Assembly: GCF_003945545.1 (NCBI RefSeq)
Contig: NZ_CP029617.1
Span: 2,987,001 to 3,051,000 of the forward strand
Reading direction: 5' to 3'
DNA length: 64,000 nt
Source of the DNA: Streptomyces sp. WAC 01529
GTDB lineage: Bacteria > Actinomycetota > Actinomycetes > Streptomycetales > Streptomycetaceae
Below, in pieces: positions 51,598 to 61,823 of the stretch. A program made the translations under genes and the position numbers. Each line of letters begins with the position of its first letter. Within the stretch, counting starts at the first letter, position 1. The notes beneath the pieces were generated by a model. The model ran no database searches. It was not told the DNA's origin and was given only the letters and a program-made list of their open reading frames with translations.

Positions 51598-52344
51598 TCA
51601 CTGGCGCGTCGCCGCCAGCGCCTCGCGCTGGAAGTTGGCGAGGTCCTCGCAGCCGCCGAGGGCGAGGTCGAGGAGCGCGTTCAGCTCCTTGCGGTCGAAG
51701 GGCTCGGCCTCGGCGGTGCCCTGGACCTCGACGAAGCGGCCGTCGCCGGTGCAGACGACGTTCATGTCGGTGTCGGCCTTCACGTCCTCCTCGTAGCAGA
51801 GGTCGAGGAGGGGTACGCCGCCGACGATGCCGACGGAGACCGCGGAGACGGTGTCGGTGAGGGGCTTGCGGCCGGCCTTGATGAGCTTCTTGCCCTGCGC
51901 CCAGGCGACGGCGTCGGCCAGCGCCACATACGCGCCGGTGATCGCGGCGGTGCGGGTGCCGCCGTCGGCCTGGAGGACGTCGCAGTCCAGGACGATGGTG
52001 TTCTCGCCGAGCGACTTGTAGTCGATGACGGCGCGCAGCGAGCGGCCGATGAGGCGGCTGATCTCGTGGGTGCGGCCACCGATCTTGCCGCGTACGGCCT
52101 CGCGGTCGCCGCGGGTGTTGGTGGAGCGGGGCAGCATCGAGTACTCGGCGGTGACCCAGCCCTCACCGCTGCCCTTGCGCCAGCGCGGGACGCCTTCGGT
52201 GACGGAGGCGGTGCAGAAGACCTTGGTGTCGCCGAAGGAGATGAGGACGGAGCCCTCGGCGTGCTTGCTCCAGCCGCGCTCGATGGTGATGGGGCGGAGC
52301 TGTTCGGGCGTGCGGCCGTCGATACGGGGCGAGGGCGTAGACAT
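51598..52344 (-). CDS. rph: Ribonuclease PH
   Basis: 248 residues. The phosphorolytic RNase fold has [35 protein letters not shown] (with the conserved RNA-binding RS/T motif), [18 protein letters not shown] and [19 protein letters not shown]. It trims tRNA 3' ends using phosphate. Full-length compared with homologues. Neighbours rdgB and the nag PTS genes match the Streptomyces arrangement. Confidence 0.96.
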   Translation of the reverse strand: MSTPSPRIDGRTPEQLRPITIERGWSKHAEGSVLISFGDTKVFCTASVTEGVPRWRKGSGEGWVTAEYSMLPRSTNTRGDREAVRGKIGGRTHEISRLIGRSLRAVIDYKSLGENTIVLDCDVLQADGGTRTAAITGAYVALADAVAWAQGKKLIKAGRKPLTDTVSAVSVGIVGGVPLLDLCYEEDVKADTDMNVVCTGDGRFVEVQGTAEAEPFDRKELNALLDLALGGCEDLANFQREALAATRQ

Positions 52345-52364
52345 GGGCCGAGCCTATCGGCACA

Positions 52365-52405
52365 TGGGTGAGGGTCCTCCCCCGATCGAGGAAGGACCCT
52401 CACCC
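52365..52405 (-). terminator. Long hairpin terminator downstream of nagF
   Basis: GGGTGAGGGTCCT pairs with AGGACCCTCACCC over 13 bp around a 15-base loop. It lies between nagF (ending 52473) and rph. GTGAGCCC then occurs three times in tandem from 52406. Confidence 0.8.
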
Positions 52406-52472
52406 GTGAGCCCGTGAGCCCGTGAGCCCGCGCGCCCAGCCCGCGCGCCCCGCGAGCCGTGAGTTCAGGAAC

Positions 52473-52706
52473 TCACATCATGTCTTCGATGTCCGCGGCG
52501 ATCGGGTCGGCGTCCGTGCCGATGACGACCTGGATCGCGGTGCCCATCTTGACGACACCGTGGGCGCCGGCGGCCTTCAGCGCGGCGTCGTCGACGAGGC
52601 CGGGGTCGCGGACCTCGGTGCGGAGGCGGGTGATGCAGCCCTCGACCTCTTCGATGTTGTCGATGCCGCCGAGCCCGGCGACGATCTTCTCAGCCTTGCT
52701 GGCCAT
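52473..52706 (-). CDS. nagF: PTS EIIB component of GlcNAc uptake
   Basis: 77 residues. The glucose-family EIIB phospho-Cys motif is EVEGCITRLRTEVRDP with Cys24. It matches the stand-alone EIIB (NagF) of Streptomyces, which passes phosphate from EIIA to the membrane EIIC NagE. It is divergent from nagE1, with a DasR-type operator in the 233-bp intergenic region. Confidence 0.9.
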   Translation of the reverse strand: MASKAEKIVAGLGGIDNIEEVEGCITRLRTEVRDPGLVDDAALKAAGAHGVVKMGTAIQVVIGTDADPIAADIEDMM

Positions 52707-52881
52707 GTGTTTCTCCCTGGTTCCAAAGGACGCGGCCTCAGCACGCCGTAGGTCCGCTGTGTCACGTTAACGCACGGTTGGACCATCTTCGCGGGCGGTG
52801 TCCGCACACGTACCCAATGATGACGATCAAGGTGTCGCCCCGCGCCGAGTCACGCCGAGGCGGCGCGTCCAGCCGCTCTCA

Positions 52882-52897
52882 ACTGGTCTACACCAGT
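52882..52897. promoter_or_regulatory. DasR-responsive element (dre) before nagE1
   Basis: ACTGGTCTACACCAGT is a near-perfect match to the dre consensus ACTGGTCTAGACCAGT. It sits 43 bp upstream of nagE1 and in the shared nagF-nagE1 promoter region. DasR represses GlcNAc genes and is released by amino-sugar phosphates; the regulator gene itself is not in this window. Confidence 0.9.
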
Positions 52898-52939
52898 TTT
52901 CAACGACCGCCAAACCTGGCTTGTTCCGGGAGGACGCCG

Positions 52940-54253
52940 ATGAGTTCCGACGCCGCCGCGGTGCCGCGGAAGAAGTGGTGGAACGGCCTGTTCCAGGGCC
53001 TCCAGAAGATGGGCCGCAGCCTCCAGCTGCCCATCGCGGTGCTGCCCGCCGCCGGCATCCTCAACCGCCTCGGCCAGCCGGACGTCTTCGGCGCCGACGG
53101 GCTCGGCTGGACGAGCGTGGCCAAGGTCTTCGCGGCGGCGGGCGGCTCCCTGCTCGACTCCTCGCTCGGCCTGCCGCTGCTGTTCTGCGTCGGTGTCGCG
53201 ATCGGCATGGCGAAGAAGGCGGACGGCTCGACGGCGCTCGCGGCGGTCGCCGGTTTCCTCGTCTACTACGCGGTGCTCCGCGCCTTCCCCGAGGACTGCC
53301 CGGCCGATACGACGTTCGGCGCGGCCGGGATGTGGAGCGGGGTCTGCGTCGCGGAGGACGGGACGGTCGCGCAGGCCGCGTACCAGAATCCGGGGGTGTT
53401 CGGCGGCATCGTGATGGGTCTGCTCGCCGCGTGGTTCTGGCAGCGCTACCACCGCGTGAAGCTGGTCGACTGGCTGGGCTTCTTCAACGGCCGCCGTCTG
53501 GTACCGATCATCATGGCCTTCGTGGGGCTGATCTTCGCGGGTCTGTGCGTGTGGATCTGGCCGCCGGTCGGTGACGCGCTGACCAGCTTCTCGAAGTGGC
53601 TGGTGGATCTGGGCTGGCTGGGCTCGGGCATCTTCGGCGTCGCCAACCGCGCGCTGCTCACGGTGGGGCTGCACCAGTTCCTCAATACGTTCGTGTGGTT
53701 CCAGTTCGGCGACTACACCAAGCCGGACGGCACGATGGTGCACGGCGACATCAACCGGTTCCTCGCGGGCGACCCGTCGGCGGGCCAGTTCACCTCGGGC
53801 TTCTTCCCGATCATGATGTTCGCGCTGCCCGCGGCGGCCCTCGCGATCACGCACTGCGCGCGGCCGGAGCGGCGCAAGGTGGTCGGCGGCATGATGCTGT
53901 CGGTCGGCCTGACGTCGTTCGTCACGGGCATCACCGAGCCGATCGAGTACTCGTTCCTCTTCATCGCGCCACTGCTCTACGCGCTGCACGCGGTGCTCAC
54001 CGGTGTCTCGATGGCGGTGACGTGGGCGCTGGGCGTGAAGGACGGCTTCAGCTTCTCCGCGGGGCTGATCGACTACGTCATCAACTGGAGTCTGGCGACC
54101 AAGCCGTGGCTGATCATCCTGATCGGTCTCGGCTTCGGCGTCGTGTACTACTTCGTATTCCGCTTCGTCATCACGAAGTTCGATCTGGCGACTCCGGGAC
54201 GTGAACCAGAGGAGGAGGCGGAGGCCCTGGACCGGGAGCAGACCAAGGCCTGA
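52940..54253 (+). CDS. nagE1: PTS EIIC permease, GlcNAc/glucose family (NagE1-like)
   Basis: 437 residues from ATG 52940, with GGGAGG upstream (longer frames from 52778 lack support). The EIIC glucose-family features are LQLPIAVLPAAGILNRLG, FFNGRRLVPI, GDINRFLAGDPSAGQFTSGFFPIMMFALPAAALA and the glutamate motif GITEPIEYSFLF. The EIIB domain is absent and supplied by nagF. NagE1 is the paralogue upstream of the main transporter. Confidence 0.9.
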   Translation: MSSDAAAVPRKKWWNGLFQGLQKMGRSLQLPIAVLPAAGILNRLGQPDVFGADGLGWTSVAKVFAAAGGSLLDSSLGLPLLFCVGVAIGMAKKADGSTALAAVAGFLVYYAVLRAFPEDCPADTTFGAAGMWSGVCVAEDGTVAQAAYQNPGVFGGIVMGLLAAWFWQRYHRVKLVDWLGFFNGRRLVPIIMAFVGLIFAGLCVWIWPPVGDALTSFSKWLVDLGWLGSGIFGVANRALLTVGLHQFLNTFVWFQFGDYTKPDGTMVHGDINRFLAGDPSAGQFTSGFFPIMMFALPAAALAITHCARPERRKVVGGMMLSVGLTSFVTGITEPIEYSFLFIAPLLYALHAVLTGVSMAVTWALGVKDGFSFSAGLIDYVINWSLATKPWLIILIGLGFGVVYYFVFRFVITKFDLATPGREPEEEAEALDREQTKA

Positions 54254-54287
54254 CGCGCTCCGGCCGAGCGGCTTCCCGGCGCTCCGC

Positions 54288-54318
54288 AAGGCCCTCGGAC
54301 CTCTGGTCCGGGGGCCTT
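54288..54318 (+). terminator. Hairpin terminator of nagE1
   Basis: AAGGCCC-T-CGGACC pairs with GGTCCG-G-GGGCCTT around TCT, followed by TTTGG. Confidence 0.75.
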
Positions 54319-54391
54319 TGGACTGCCATATCCGTATATGGCCGAGCCCACAGGAATCGCGGGTTCCTTACGTCACCTTCACCGTGCTACA

Positions 54392-54424
54392 ACAGGTCTA
54401 CACCACTTAATGGTGTAGACCACG
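54392..54424. promoter_or_regulatory. Double dre-like inverted repeat before nagE2
   Basis: ACAGGTCTACACCACT (54392-54407) and AATGGTGTAGACCACG (54409-54424) are two dre-like sites in opposite orientation. Together they give an 11-bp perfect inverted repeat, GGTCTACACCA/TGGTGTAGACC, around CTTAA. The GTG start of nagE2 is 85 bp downstream, so two DasR dimers, or a hairpin in the leader, are both possible. Confidence 0.85.
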
Positions 54425-54508
54425 CGGCCTTCTCGCCGCGTCCCCCGGAGACGCCGCCGTCCCCCACTTAACTGTCCCCAGGCGGCGCCTTGCCCACTGG
54501 AGGAAGTT

Positions 54509-55783
<1,275 letters not shown>

Positions 55784-55805
55784 CCTCCGGCTCAGCCGAA
55801 CGGAG

Positions 55806-55841
55806 AAGGGCCCGGGCGTTGGTCACCAACGCCCGGGCCTT
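55806..55841. terminator. Bidirectional terminator between nagE2 and the MBL gene
   Basis: AAGGGCCCGGGCGTTGGT pairs with ACCAACGCCCGGGCCTT as an almost uninterrupted stem with a very tight loop; outer AACGGA/TCCGTT can extend it. It lies between convergent genes. Confidence 0.85.
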
Positions 55842-55859
55842 TCCGTTGCTCCGGCGGCC

Positions 55860-56612
55860 TCAGATCTCGTACGTCGCGCCGGGCGCCGCCAGCTCGGCCG
55901 GGCCGTCGTACACGGCGCGGGCGTCCGCGAGGTTCACCTGGGGGTCGGTCCACGGCGGGATGTGGGTGAGCAGCAACCTTCCTGCACCGGCGCGCCGGGC
56001 GCACTCGCCCGCCTCGCGGCCGTTCAGGTGCAGGTCGGGGATGTTCTCCTTGCCGTGCGTGAACGCCGCCTCGCACAGGAACAGATCGGTGCCGAAGGCG
56101 AGTCCGTCCAGGCTCTCGCAGCTGCCGGTGTCGCCGGAGTACGTGAGGGACCTGCCCCCGTGCTCGACGCGGATGGCGTACGCCTCGACGGGGTGGCTCA
56201 CCCGCTCGGTGCGCACCGAGAACGGGCCGATGTCGAAGGCGGCCGGCTTGACCGTGTGGAAGTCGAAGACCTCGCTCATCGAGGAGGCCGAGGGCGTGTC
56301 CGCGTACGCGGTCGTCAGGCGCTGCTCGGTGCCCTCGGGGCCGTAGACCGGGATGGGGGCGCAGCGGCCGCCGTCGTGCCGGTAGTAGCGCGCGACGAAG
56401 TACGCGCACATGTCGATGCAGTGGTCCGCGTGCAGATGGCTGAGGAAGATCGCGTCGAGGTCGTACAGACCGATGTGGCGCTGGAGCTCGCCGAGGGCGC
56501 CGTTGCCCATGTCGAGCAGCAACCGGAAGCCGTCGGCCTCTACGAGGTAGCTCGAGCAGGCCGACTCCGCGGACGGAAACGACCCCGAGCAGCCGACGAC
56601 GGTGAGCTTCAT
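55860..56612 (-). CDS. MBL-fold metallo-hydrolase (RNase Z/phosphodiesterase-like)
   Basis: 250 residues from ATG 56612. The zinc motif is LSHLHADHCIDM, with further ligands in SYSGDTGSCESL-like (TYSGDTG), RLLLTHIPPW and a His near RVSHPVEAYAIR. The architecture is close to RNase Z/ElaC and cyclic-nucleotide phosphodiesterases. The substrate is unproven. It is convergent with nagE2, sharing the terminator. Confidence 0.9.
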   Translation of the reverse strand: MKLTVVGCSGSFPSAESACSSYLVEADGFRLLLDMGNGALGELQRHIGLYDLDAIFLSHLHADHCIDMCAYFVARYYRHDGGRCAPIPVYGPEGTEQRLTTAYADTPSASSMSEVFDFHTVKPAAFDIGPFSVRTERVSHPVEAYAIRVEHGGRSLTYSGDTGSCESLDGLAFGTDLFLCEAAFTHGKENIPDLHLNGREAGECARRAGAGRLLLTHIPPWTDPQVNLADARAVYDGPAELAAPGATYEI

Positions 56613-56813
56613 GAAGCTGGAACCTCCGCGCTGGCGAAAGAGCTGGGGGGTGGGTGTGCGGTCCGTCGAGCGTAAGGCGCGAAACGGCGGGTCGCTCCTC
56701 CGTCGCGGGCCGTTGTGGGGGAACTCACCTGCGGTGTCACCGGTTCGGGGGGCGCGTGGGGCGGGTGGTGGAGTGGCGGGCGTGACGGCGCGTGCGCCGG
56801 TACCGTCGTGGTT

Positions 56814-57275
56814 ATGGACACGTCCTGGTGGCTCGCGCTCGCCGCCCTCGTGGTGCTCGCACTGGTCGTCGCGCTGGTGGACGGCTGGGGCCGCGGGCCC
56901 CGGCAGCGGACCACCCGCCCGCCGGGCCGGGCGCGGCCGCCGCGAGGCCCCCGGCGGCGGCTTCCCGCGCCGCGCCCCGCGGAGATCTGGTGGGCGCGGG
57001 TGCCCTACGAGGACGGGCCCGGCGGGAAGGACAGGCCGTGCCTGGTCCTGTCGGTGCGCGGGGAGCGGGCTCGGGTCGCGAAGATCACCAGCAGGTACCA
57101 CGAGGAGCGGGCGGGCGTGATCCCGCTGCCGCCGGGCTCGGTGGGCGACGCGGAGGGCCGGCCGAGCTTCCTGGAGACGGACGAACTGCGGGACGTACCG
57201 CTGTGGGAGTTCCGGCGCAGGGCCGGGGTGGTGGATCCGGTGTTGTGGGACCAGGTGAAGTACCTGGCCGGTTAG
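56814..57275 (+). CDS. PemK/MazF-fold protein with N-terminal membrane helix
   Basis: 153 residues from ATG 56814. A transmembrane helix (about 5-23) and an Arg/Pro-rich linker precede a PemK/MazF-like SH3 barrel: EIWWARVPYEDGPGGKDRPCLVLSVRG, then KITSRYHEE and the LETDELRDVPLWEFRRRAGVV strand region. No antitoxin gene adjoins it. The membrane tether and missing antitoxin suggest a domesticated regulator or RNase rather than a classical toxin. Confidence 0.82.
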   Translation: MDTSWWLALAALVVLALVVALVDGWGRGPRQRTTRPPGRARPPRGPRRRLPAPRPAEIWWARVPYEDGPGGKDRPCLVLSVRGERARVAKITSRYHEERAGVIPLPPGSVGDAEGRPSFLETDELRDVPLWEFRRRAGVVDPVLWDQVKYLAG

Positions 57276-57295
57276 CCGGTCACCCGGTCACCCGA

Positions 57296-57337
57296 AAACG
57301 CCGGACGGGCAGGAGATTTCCAGCCTGTCCGGCGTTT
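57296..57337. terminator. Terminator using the GCCGGACGGGC repeat
   Basis: AAACGCCGGAC-GGGC pairs with GCC-GTCCGGCGTTT around AGGAGATTTCCA. The arms are the GCCGGACGGGC sequence common between Streptomyces genes. It lies between convergent pemK-like and cysM genes. Confidence 0.8.
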
Positions 57338-57383
57338 GAGGACGAACTCGGCGGAGCCGGTGATAGACGGCGCCCCCGGCCGG

Positions 57384-58349
<966 letters not shown>

Positions 58350-58637
58350 CTAGACCATGCCGCCGGCGACGGCCGGCAGGATCGTGACGCTGTCGCCGTC
58401 GGCGAGCTTGGTGGAGATGCCGTCGAGGAAGCGGACGTCCTCGTCGTTGAGGTACACGTTCACGAAGCGGCGCAGCTTGCCGTCGTTGGCCGGGTCGACG
58501 AGCCGCTCGGCGATGCCCGCGTGCCGCGAGTCGAGGTCGGTGAAGAGTTCGGCGATGGTGTCACCGCTGCCCTGGACGGCCTTCTCGCCGTCGGTGTAGG
58601 TGCGGAGGATGGTCGGGATGCGGACCTCGATGGCCAT
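58350..58637 (-). CDS. cysO: Sulfur-carrier protein CysO (MoaD/ThiS family)
   Basis: 95 residues with a beta-grasp ubiquitin-like fold: VRIPTILRTYTDGEKAVQG at the start, then VNVYLNDEDVRFLDG and DGDSVTILPAVAGG before the end. The diglycine is followed by Met-Val (GGMV), so the C-terminus would have to be trimmed before thiocarboxylation, probably by the JAMM protease Mec. It sits 12 bp upstream of cysM. Sulfur on CysO is transferred to O-phosphoserine-derived aminoacrylate. Confidence 0.92.
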   Translation of the reverse strand: MAIEVRIPTILRTYTDGEKAVQGSGDTIAELFTDLDSRHAGIAERLVDPANDGKLRRFVNVYLNDEDVRFLDGISTKLADGDSVTILPAVAGGMV

Positions 58638-58689
58638 GGCTGAGGGCTCCTGTCGGGAGAGTTCAGGTGAGTGGGCGCGCGGCGGCCCG

Positions 58690-58721
58690 GTCGTGCGGTG
58701 TGCGCGTCGTGCGGTGTGCGC
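58690..58721. repeat. Perfect 16-bp tandem duplication between leader and cysO
   Basis: GTCGTGCGGTGTGCGC occurs twice head to tail (58690-58705, 58706-58721) in the untranslated leader of cysO. It may be slippage or part of an attenuator fold. Confidence 0.85.
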
Positions 58722-58776
58722 GGTCGTACGTGGATGAGGCGCCGCGGCCCTTTTCTCGGCCGTACGGCGGCAGGGG

Positions 58777-58878
58777 TCAGCGCGAACAGATGGCGCTGCT
58801 GAGCCTGCACAGGTCGACGTGCAGACGCGCCACGAGCAGCATGCCCGGCATCTTGTCGCTCACGTCGTGGGAAACCAT
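58777..58878 (-). CDS. Short leader peptide of the cysteine genes (RLH-type)
   Basis: 33 residues, too short for most gene callers: ATG 58878, containing MLLVARLHVDLCRLSSAIC near its middle and end. It matches the actinobacterial putative leader peptide family (RLHxDLCRxxSAxC) found before sulfur-assimilation genes. Two Cys codons lie in the last ten residues, placing ribosome stalling under cysteinyl-tRNA control near the stop. It is 139 bp upstream of cysO. Attenuation is inferred. Confidence 0.85.
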   Translation of the reverse strand: MVSHDVSDKMPGMLLVARLHVDLCRLSSAICSR

Positions 58879-58947
58879 GGGCTCATCGTATCGATTCCCG
58901 GTCCGGGTCCCGGAATGTGATCTCACATGGTGGATGGTTTCGGTCCA

Positions 58948-59721
58948 TCACCTGGATGCGGGGAGGTAGGTGACGGTCGGCGCGCCCGTCGCCGGGTGCA
59001 CCGCGACCTCCGCCGTGACGCCGTACACCTCGGCCAGCATCTCGCTGGTCAGGACCTCCTTGGGGGTGCCGGACGCGGCGGGGCGGCCCTCGCGCAGGAC
59101 GTAGAGGCGGTCGCAGTAGTACGCCGCGAGATTCAGGTCGTGCAGGGCGAGGAGATTGGTGGTGCCGAGGCCGCTGACCAGGGAGAGGATCTCCAGCTGG
59201 TAGCGGATGTCGAGGTGGTTGGTCGGCTCGTCGAGGATCAGGACCGTGGACTGCTGCACCAACGCCCGCGCCACCAGGGCGCGTTGGCGTTCGCCGCCGG
59301 AGAGCGCGGCGAAGGAGCGGTCGGCCAGGCGCTCCGCGCCGACGCGGCCGAGGGCGCCGCGCACCAGCTCGTCGTCCCGCTCGGTGTCCCCCTCCCAGAA
59401 GCGTTTGTGCGGGGAGCGGCCCATCGCGACGATCTGCCGCACGGTGAGGTCGAAGCCCGCCTGGCCGTCCTGCGGGACGGTGGCGATGTGCCGGGAGCGC
59501 GCCTTGGCGCCGAGCCCCGCCAGATCGGTCCCGTTCAGCAGGACGCGGCCCTCGGCCGGGGTGAGCGCCCCGTACACGCAGCGCAGCAGGGTCGTCTTGC
59601 CGCTGCCGTTGGGGCCGACGACGCCGACCGTCTCGCCCTCGGCGACGGTCAGTGAGACACCGTCGAGGAGGCGCTCTCCGCCCGGGGCCCGGTAGCCGAG
59701 GTTCTCCACGCGCAGCGTCAC
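58948..59721 (-). CDS. btuD: Vitamin B12 ABC importer ATPase
   Basis: 257 residues. Walker A is GPNGSGKTT, the signature is LSGGERQR, Walker B is VLILDEPTNHLD and the switch His is in LLALHDLN. The FecE/BtuD type is clear (VPQDGQAGFDLTVRQIVAMGRSPHK). The start overlaps the permease stop by 4 bp. The cobalamin riboswitch at the head of the operon makes B12 rather than siderophore the likely cargo. Confidence 0.88.
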   Translation of the reverse strand: MTLRVENLGYRAPGGERLLDGVSLTVAEGETVGVVGPNGSGKTTLLRCVYGALTPAEGRVLLNGTDLAGLGAKARSRHIATVPQDGQAGFDLTVRQIVAMGRSPHKRFWEGDTERDDELVRGALGRVGAERLADRSFAALSGGERQRALVARALVQQSTVLILDEPTNHLDIRYQLEILSLVSGLGTTNLLALHDLNLAAYYCDRLYVLREGRPAASGTPKEVLTSEMLAEVYGVTAEVAVHPATGAPTVTYLPASR

Positions 59722-60854
59722 GTGGCCATCCCTTCGTGGCTCTGGCCCCTGCGCAGCAGCCAGAGGAAGAACGGTCCGCCGGTCAGCGCGGTGAGCACGC
59801 CGACCGGGATGTCCTGCGGGGCGGCGACCGTGCGGGCGGCGAGGTCGGCGACGACCAGGAACACCGCGCCCATCAGCGCCACCACCGGGAGCAGCGGGCG
59901 GTGCGCGGCGCCCACCAGCAGCCGGGCGGCGTGCGGCACCATCAGGCCGACGAAGCCGATGGCGCCGCTGTACGCGACGAGTACGCCGGTCAGGAGCGAG
60001 GCGAGGACGAAGACGGCGGCGCGGAAGCGGGCTGTGTCCAGGCCGAGGACGGTGGCGCCCTCCTCGCCGACGAGCAGCAGGTCGAGCGGGCGGGCCAGCG
60101 CGATCAGCAGGGCCGTGCCGACGGCAAGGACTACGCAGGGCAGAGCGAGCATGTCCCAGCGCGCGCTGCCGAGGCCGCCGAGCGTCCAGTAGAGGACTTC
60201 CTTGAGATGGTCGGCGCTGTCGGCGGTGACCAGGATGAGGCTGGTCAGGGCGGTCAGGATGTACGAGACGGCGACCCCGGCGAGGATCAGGCGGCCGGTG
60301 GCGAAGCCCCCGCCGCCGCTTCTGGCCAGGGCGTAGACGAGGGCCAGGGAGACCAGCGCGCCCACGAATGAGGCGGCGGGGATGGTGACGGCGGTGCTGA
60401 GGGCGGCGCCCAGGCCGAAGACGCCGCCGAGGACGATCGCCGAGACCGCGCCCACGGAGGCGCCCGAGGAGACGCCCAGGAGGAACGGGTCGGCGAGGGG
60501 GTTGCGGACGAGGGCCTGGAGGACGGTGCCGATGACTGCCAGGCCGGCTCCTACGGTGGCGCCCAGGATGACTCTGGGGAGTCTGACGTCCAGGACGATG
60601 GTGCGGAACGGGGAGGGTTCCGCGCGGCCTGTGAGGATGTCCAGGACCTGGCTCGGGGGGATCCTGACCGAGCCCAGGGCCAGCCCGGCGAGTATCGCTG
60701 CCGCGAGGGCCGCGGTCAGTCCCGTCAGTATCAGGAGGCGGCGCCCCCTGTGGCTCGGTCGATCGCCCTTCGGGCTCGTCCTCAAACGCCGGACGGGCTG
60801 AATTTTGCCTCCCCCGGGCTGGATCAGGCGCCGGACGGGCTGGGGGGTGCTCAC
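59718..60854 (-). CDS. btuC: Vitamin B12 ABC importer permease (FecCD/BtuC family)
   Basis: 378 residues, GTG start at 60854 overlapping the btuF stop. Ten helices are expected; RTIVLDVRLPRVILGATVGAGLAVIGTVLQAL and LADPFLLGVSSGASVGAV are family motifs, and the C-terminal GGPFFLWLLRR is typical. Residues about 5-28 (containing QPVRRLIQPGGGKIQPVRRL) are encoded by two copies of the CAGCCCGTCCGGCG repeat, so the true functional N-terminus probably starts after them. Confidence 0.87.
   Translation of the reverse strand: MSTPQPVRRLIQPGGGKIQPVRRLRTSPKGDRPSHRGRRLLILTGLTAALAAAILAGLALGSVRIPPSQVLDILTGRAEPSPFRTIVLDVRLPRVILGATVGAGLAVIGTVLQALVRNPLADPFLLGVSSGASVGAVSAIVLGGVFGLGAALSTAVTIPAASFVGALVSLALVYALARSGGGGFATGRLILAGVAVSYILTALTSLILVTADSADHLKEVLYWTLGGLGSARWDMLALPCVVLAVGTALLIALARPLDLLLVGEEGATVLGLDTARFRAAVFVLASLLTGVLVAYSGAIGFVGLMVPHAARLLVGAAHRPLLPVVALMGAVFLVVADLAARTVAAPQDIPVGVLTALTGGPFFLWLLRRGQSHEGMAT
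60787..60842. repeat. Two CGCCGGACGGGCTG copies within the 5' end of btuC
   Basis: CGCCGGACGGGCTG at 60787-60800 and again at 60829-60842 (complement within btuC). Related arms form the terminator at 57296-57337. This is a dispersed Streptomyces sequence, here inside an open frame. Confidence 0.7.
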
Positions 60855-61813
60855 AGCTGTGCCGCCAGCTTCTTCACCGCCTCCGGGGCTCGTACTCCTG
60901 TCACCACGTCCGACAGGGGGAGCACCGCGAACCGCTTGTTCTTGATCGCGGGGACGTCCGCCAGGACCGGGTCGTCGAGGAGGCGGCGCTTCTTCTGGGC
61001 GACGGTCGTGGCGCCGTAGTCGAGGATCACGATGACCTCCGGCTTGCGTTCGACGACCTTCTCCCAGGACGCGTCGCCGAAGGACTTGTCCACGTCGGCG
61101 AAGACGTTGCGGCCGCCCGCCCGCTCGACGATGTCGTTACCGATGCCCCTGCCGCCCAGCGTGAACGCCGTCTTGTCGCCGCTGTCGTAGACGAAGACGG
61201 AGGCAGGCTTCCCGCCCTTCGCCTTCTTCTCGGTGGCGGCCAGCTCCCGCTTCGCGCCGCTCACCCACTTGTCCGCGCGCTCGCGCACCCCGAAGGTCGA
61301 GCCGACCTCGCGCACCTCGCGGTAGACGTCGTCCATGGAGACGGCCCGCTTCGCGCACCCCTCGATGTTGAGGCGGCTCTTGATGCCGGACTTGGCGAGC
61401 GCGGAGCGGCTGCGGCCGTCGCCCGCCAGGAAGGCGCTGGCGTAGCCGCCGTACACGAAGTCGGGGTTGGCGGCGAGCAGCTTCTCGTAGGAGGGGTACT
61501 CCTTGGCGAGGACGGGGACGGACTTGTACGCCTTCTCGTACTTCGGCAGGACCTTGTCGTCGAGGTAGGCGGTCCCGGCGAGGCGGTCCTTGAGGCCGAG
61601 TTCCAGCATCACCTCGGTGACGTGCTGGTTCATGGTGACGGCCCGCTTGGGGGGTGCGTCGTACGTCGTGCGCACACCGCAGTTGGTGACGGTGTACGGG
61701 AATCCGGCGGACTTGGCGGCGGGCTTGCCGGAGTCGGTGGAACCGGACGAGCCGCATGCGGCGAGCGGGGCGAGCAGGGCCGCGGCGGTGAGTACGCGTA
61801 GGGCGCGGGACAT
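60851..61813 (-). CDS. btuF: Vitamin B12 ABC importer substrate-binding lipoprotein
   Basis: 320 residues from ATG 61813 with AAGGAGG upstream. The lipobox is PLAAC. The class III binding-protein fold has RAVTMNQHVTEVMLELGL, NPDFVYGGYASAFL and NKRFAVLPLSDVVTG. The gene is first in btuFCD and directly downstream of the cobalamin riboswitch, which identifies the probable ligand. Corrinoid specificity is inferred from that control. Confidence 0.87.
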   Translation of the reverse strand: MSRALRVLTAAALLAPLAACGSSGSTDSGKPAAKSAGFPYTVTNCGVRTTYDAPPKRAVTMNQHVTEVMLELGLKDRLAGTAYLDDKVLPKYEKAYKSVPVLAKEYPSYEKLLAANPDFVYGGYASAFLAGDGRSRSALAKSGIKSRLNIEGCAKRAVSMDDVYREVREVGSTFGVRERADKWVSGAKRELAATEKKAKGGKPASVFVYDSGDKTAFTLGGRGIGNDIVERAGGRNVFADVDKSFGDASWEKVVERKPEVIVILDYGATTVAQKKRRLLDDPVLADVPAIKNKRFAVLPLSDVVTGVRAPEAVKKLAAQL

Positions 61814-61823
61814 GGCTGAACTG

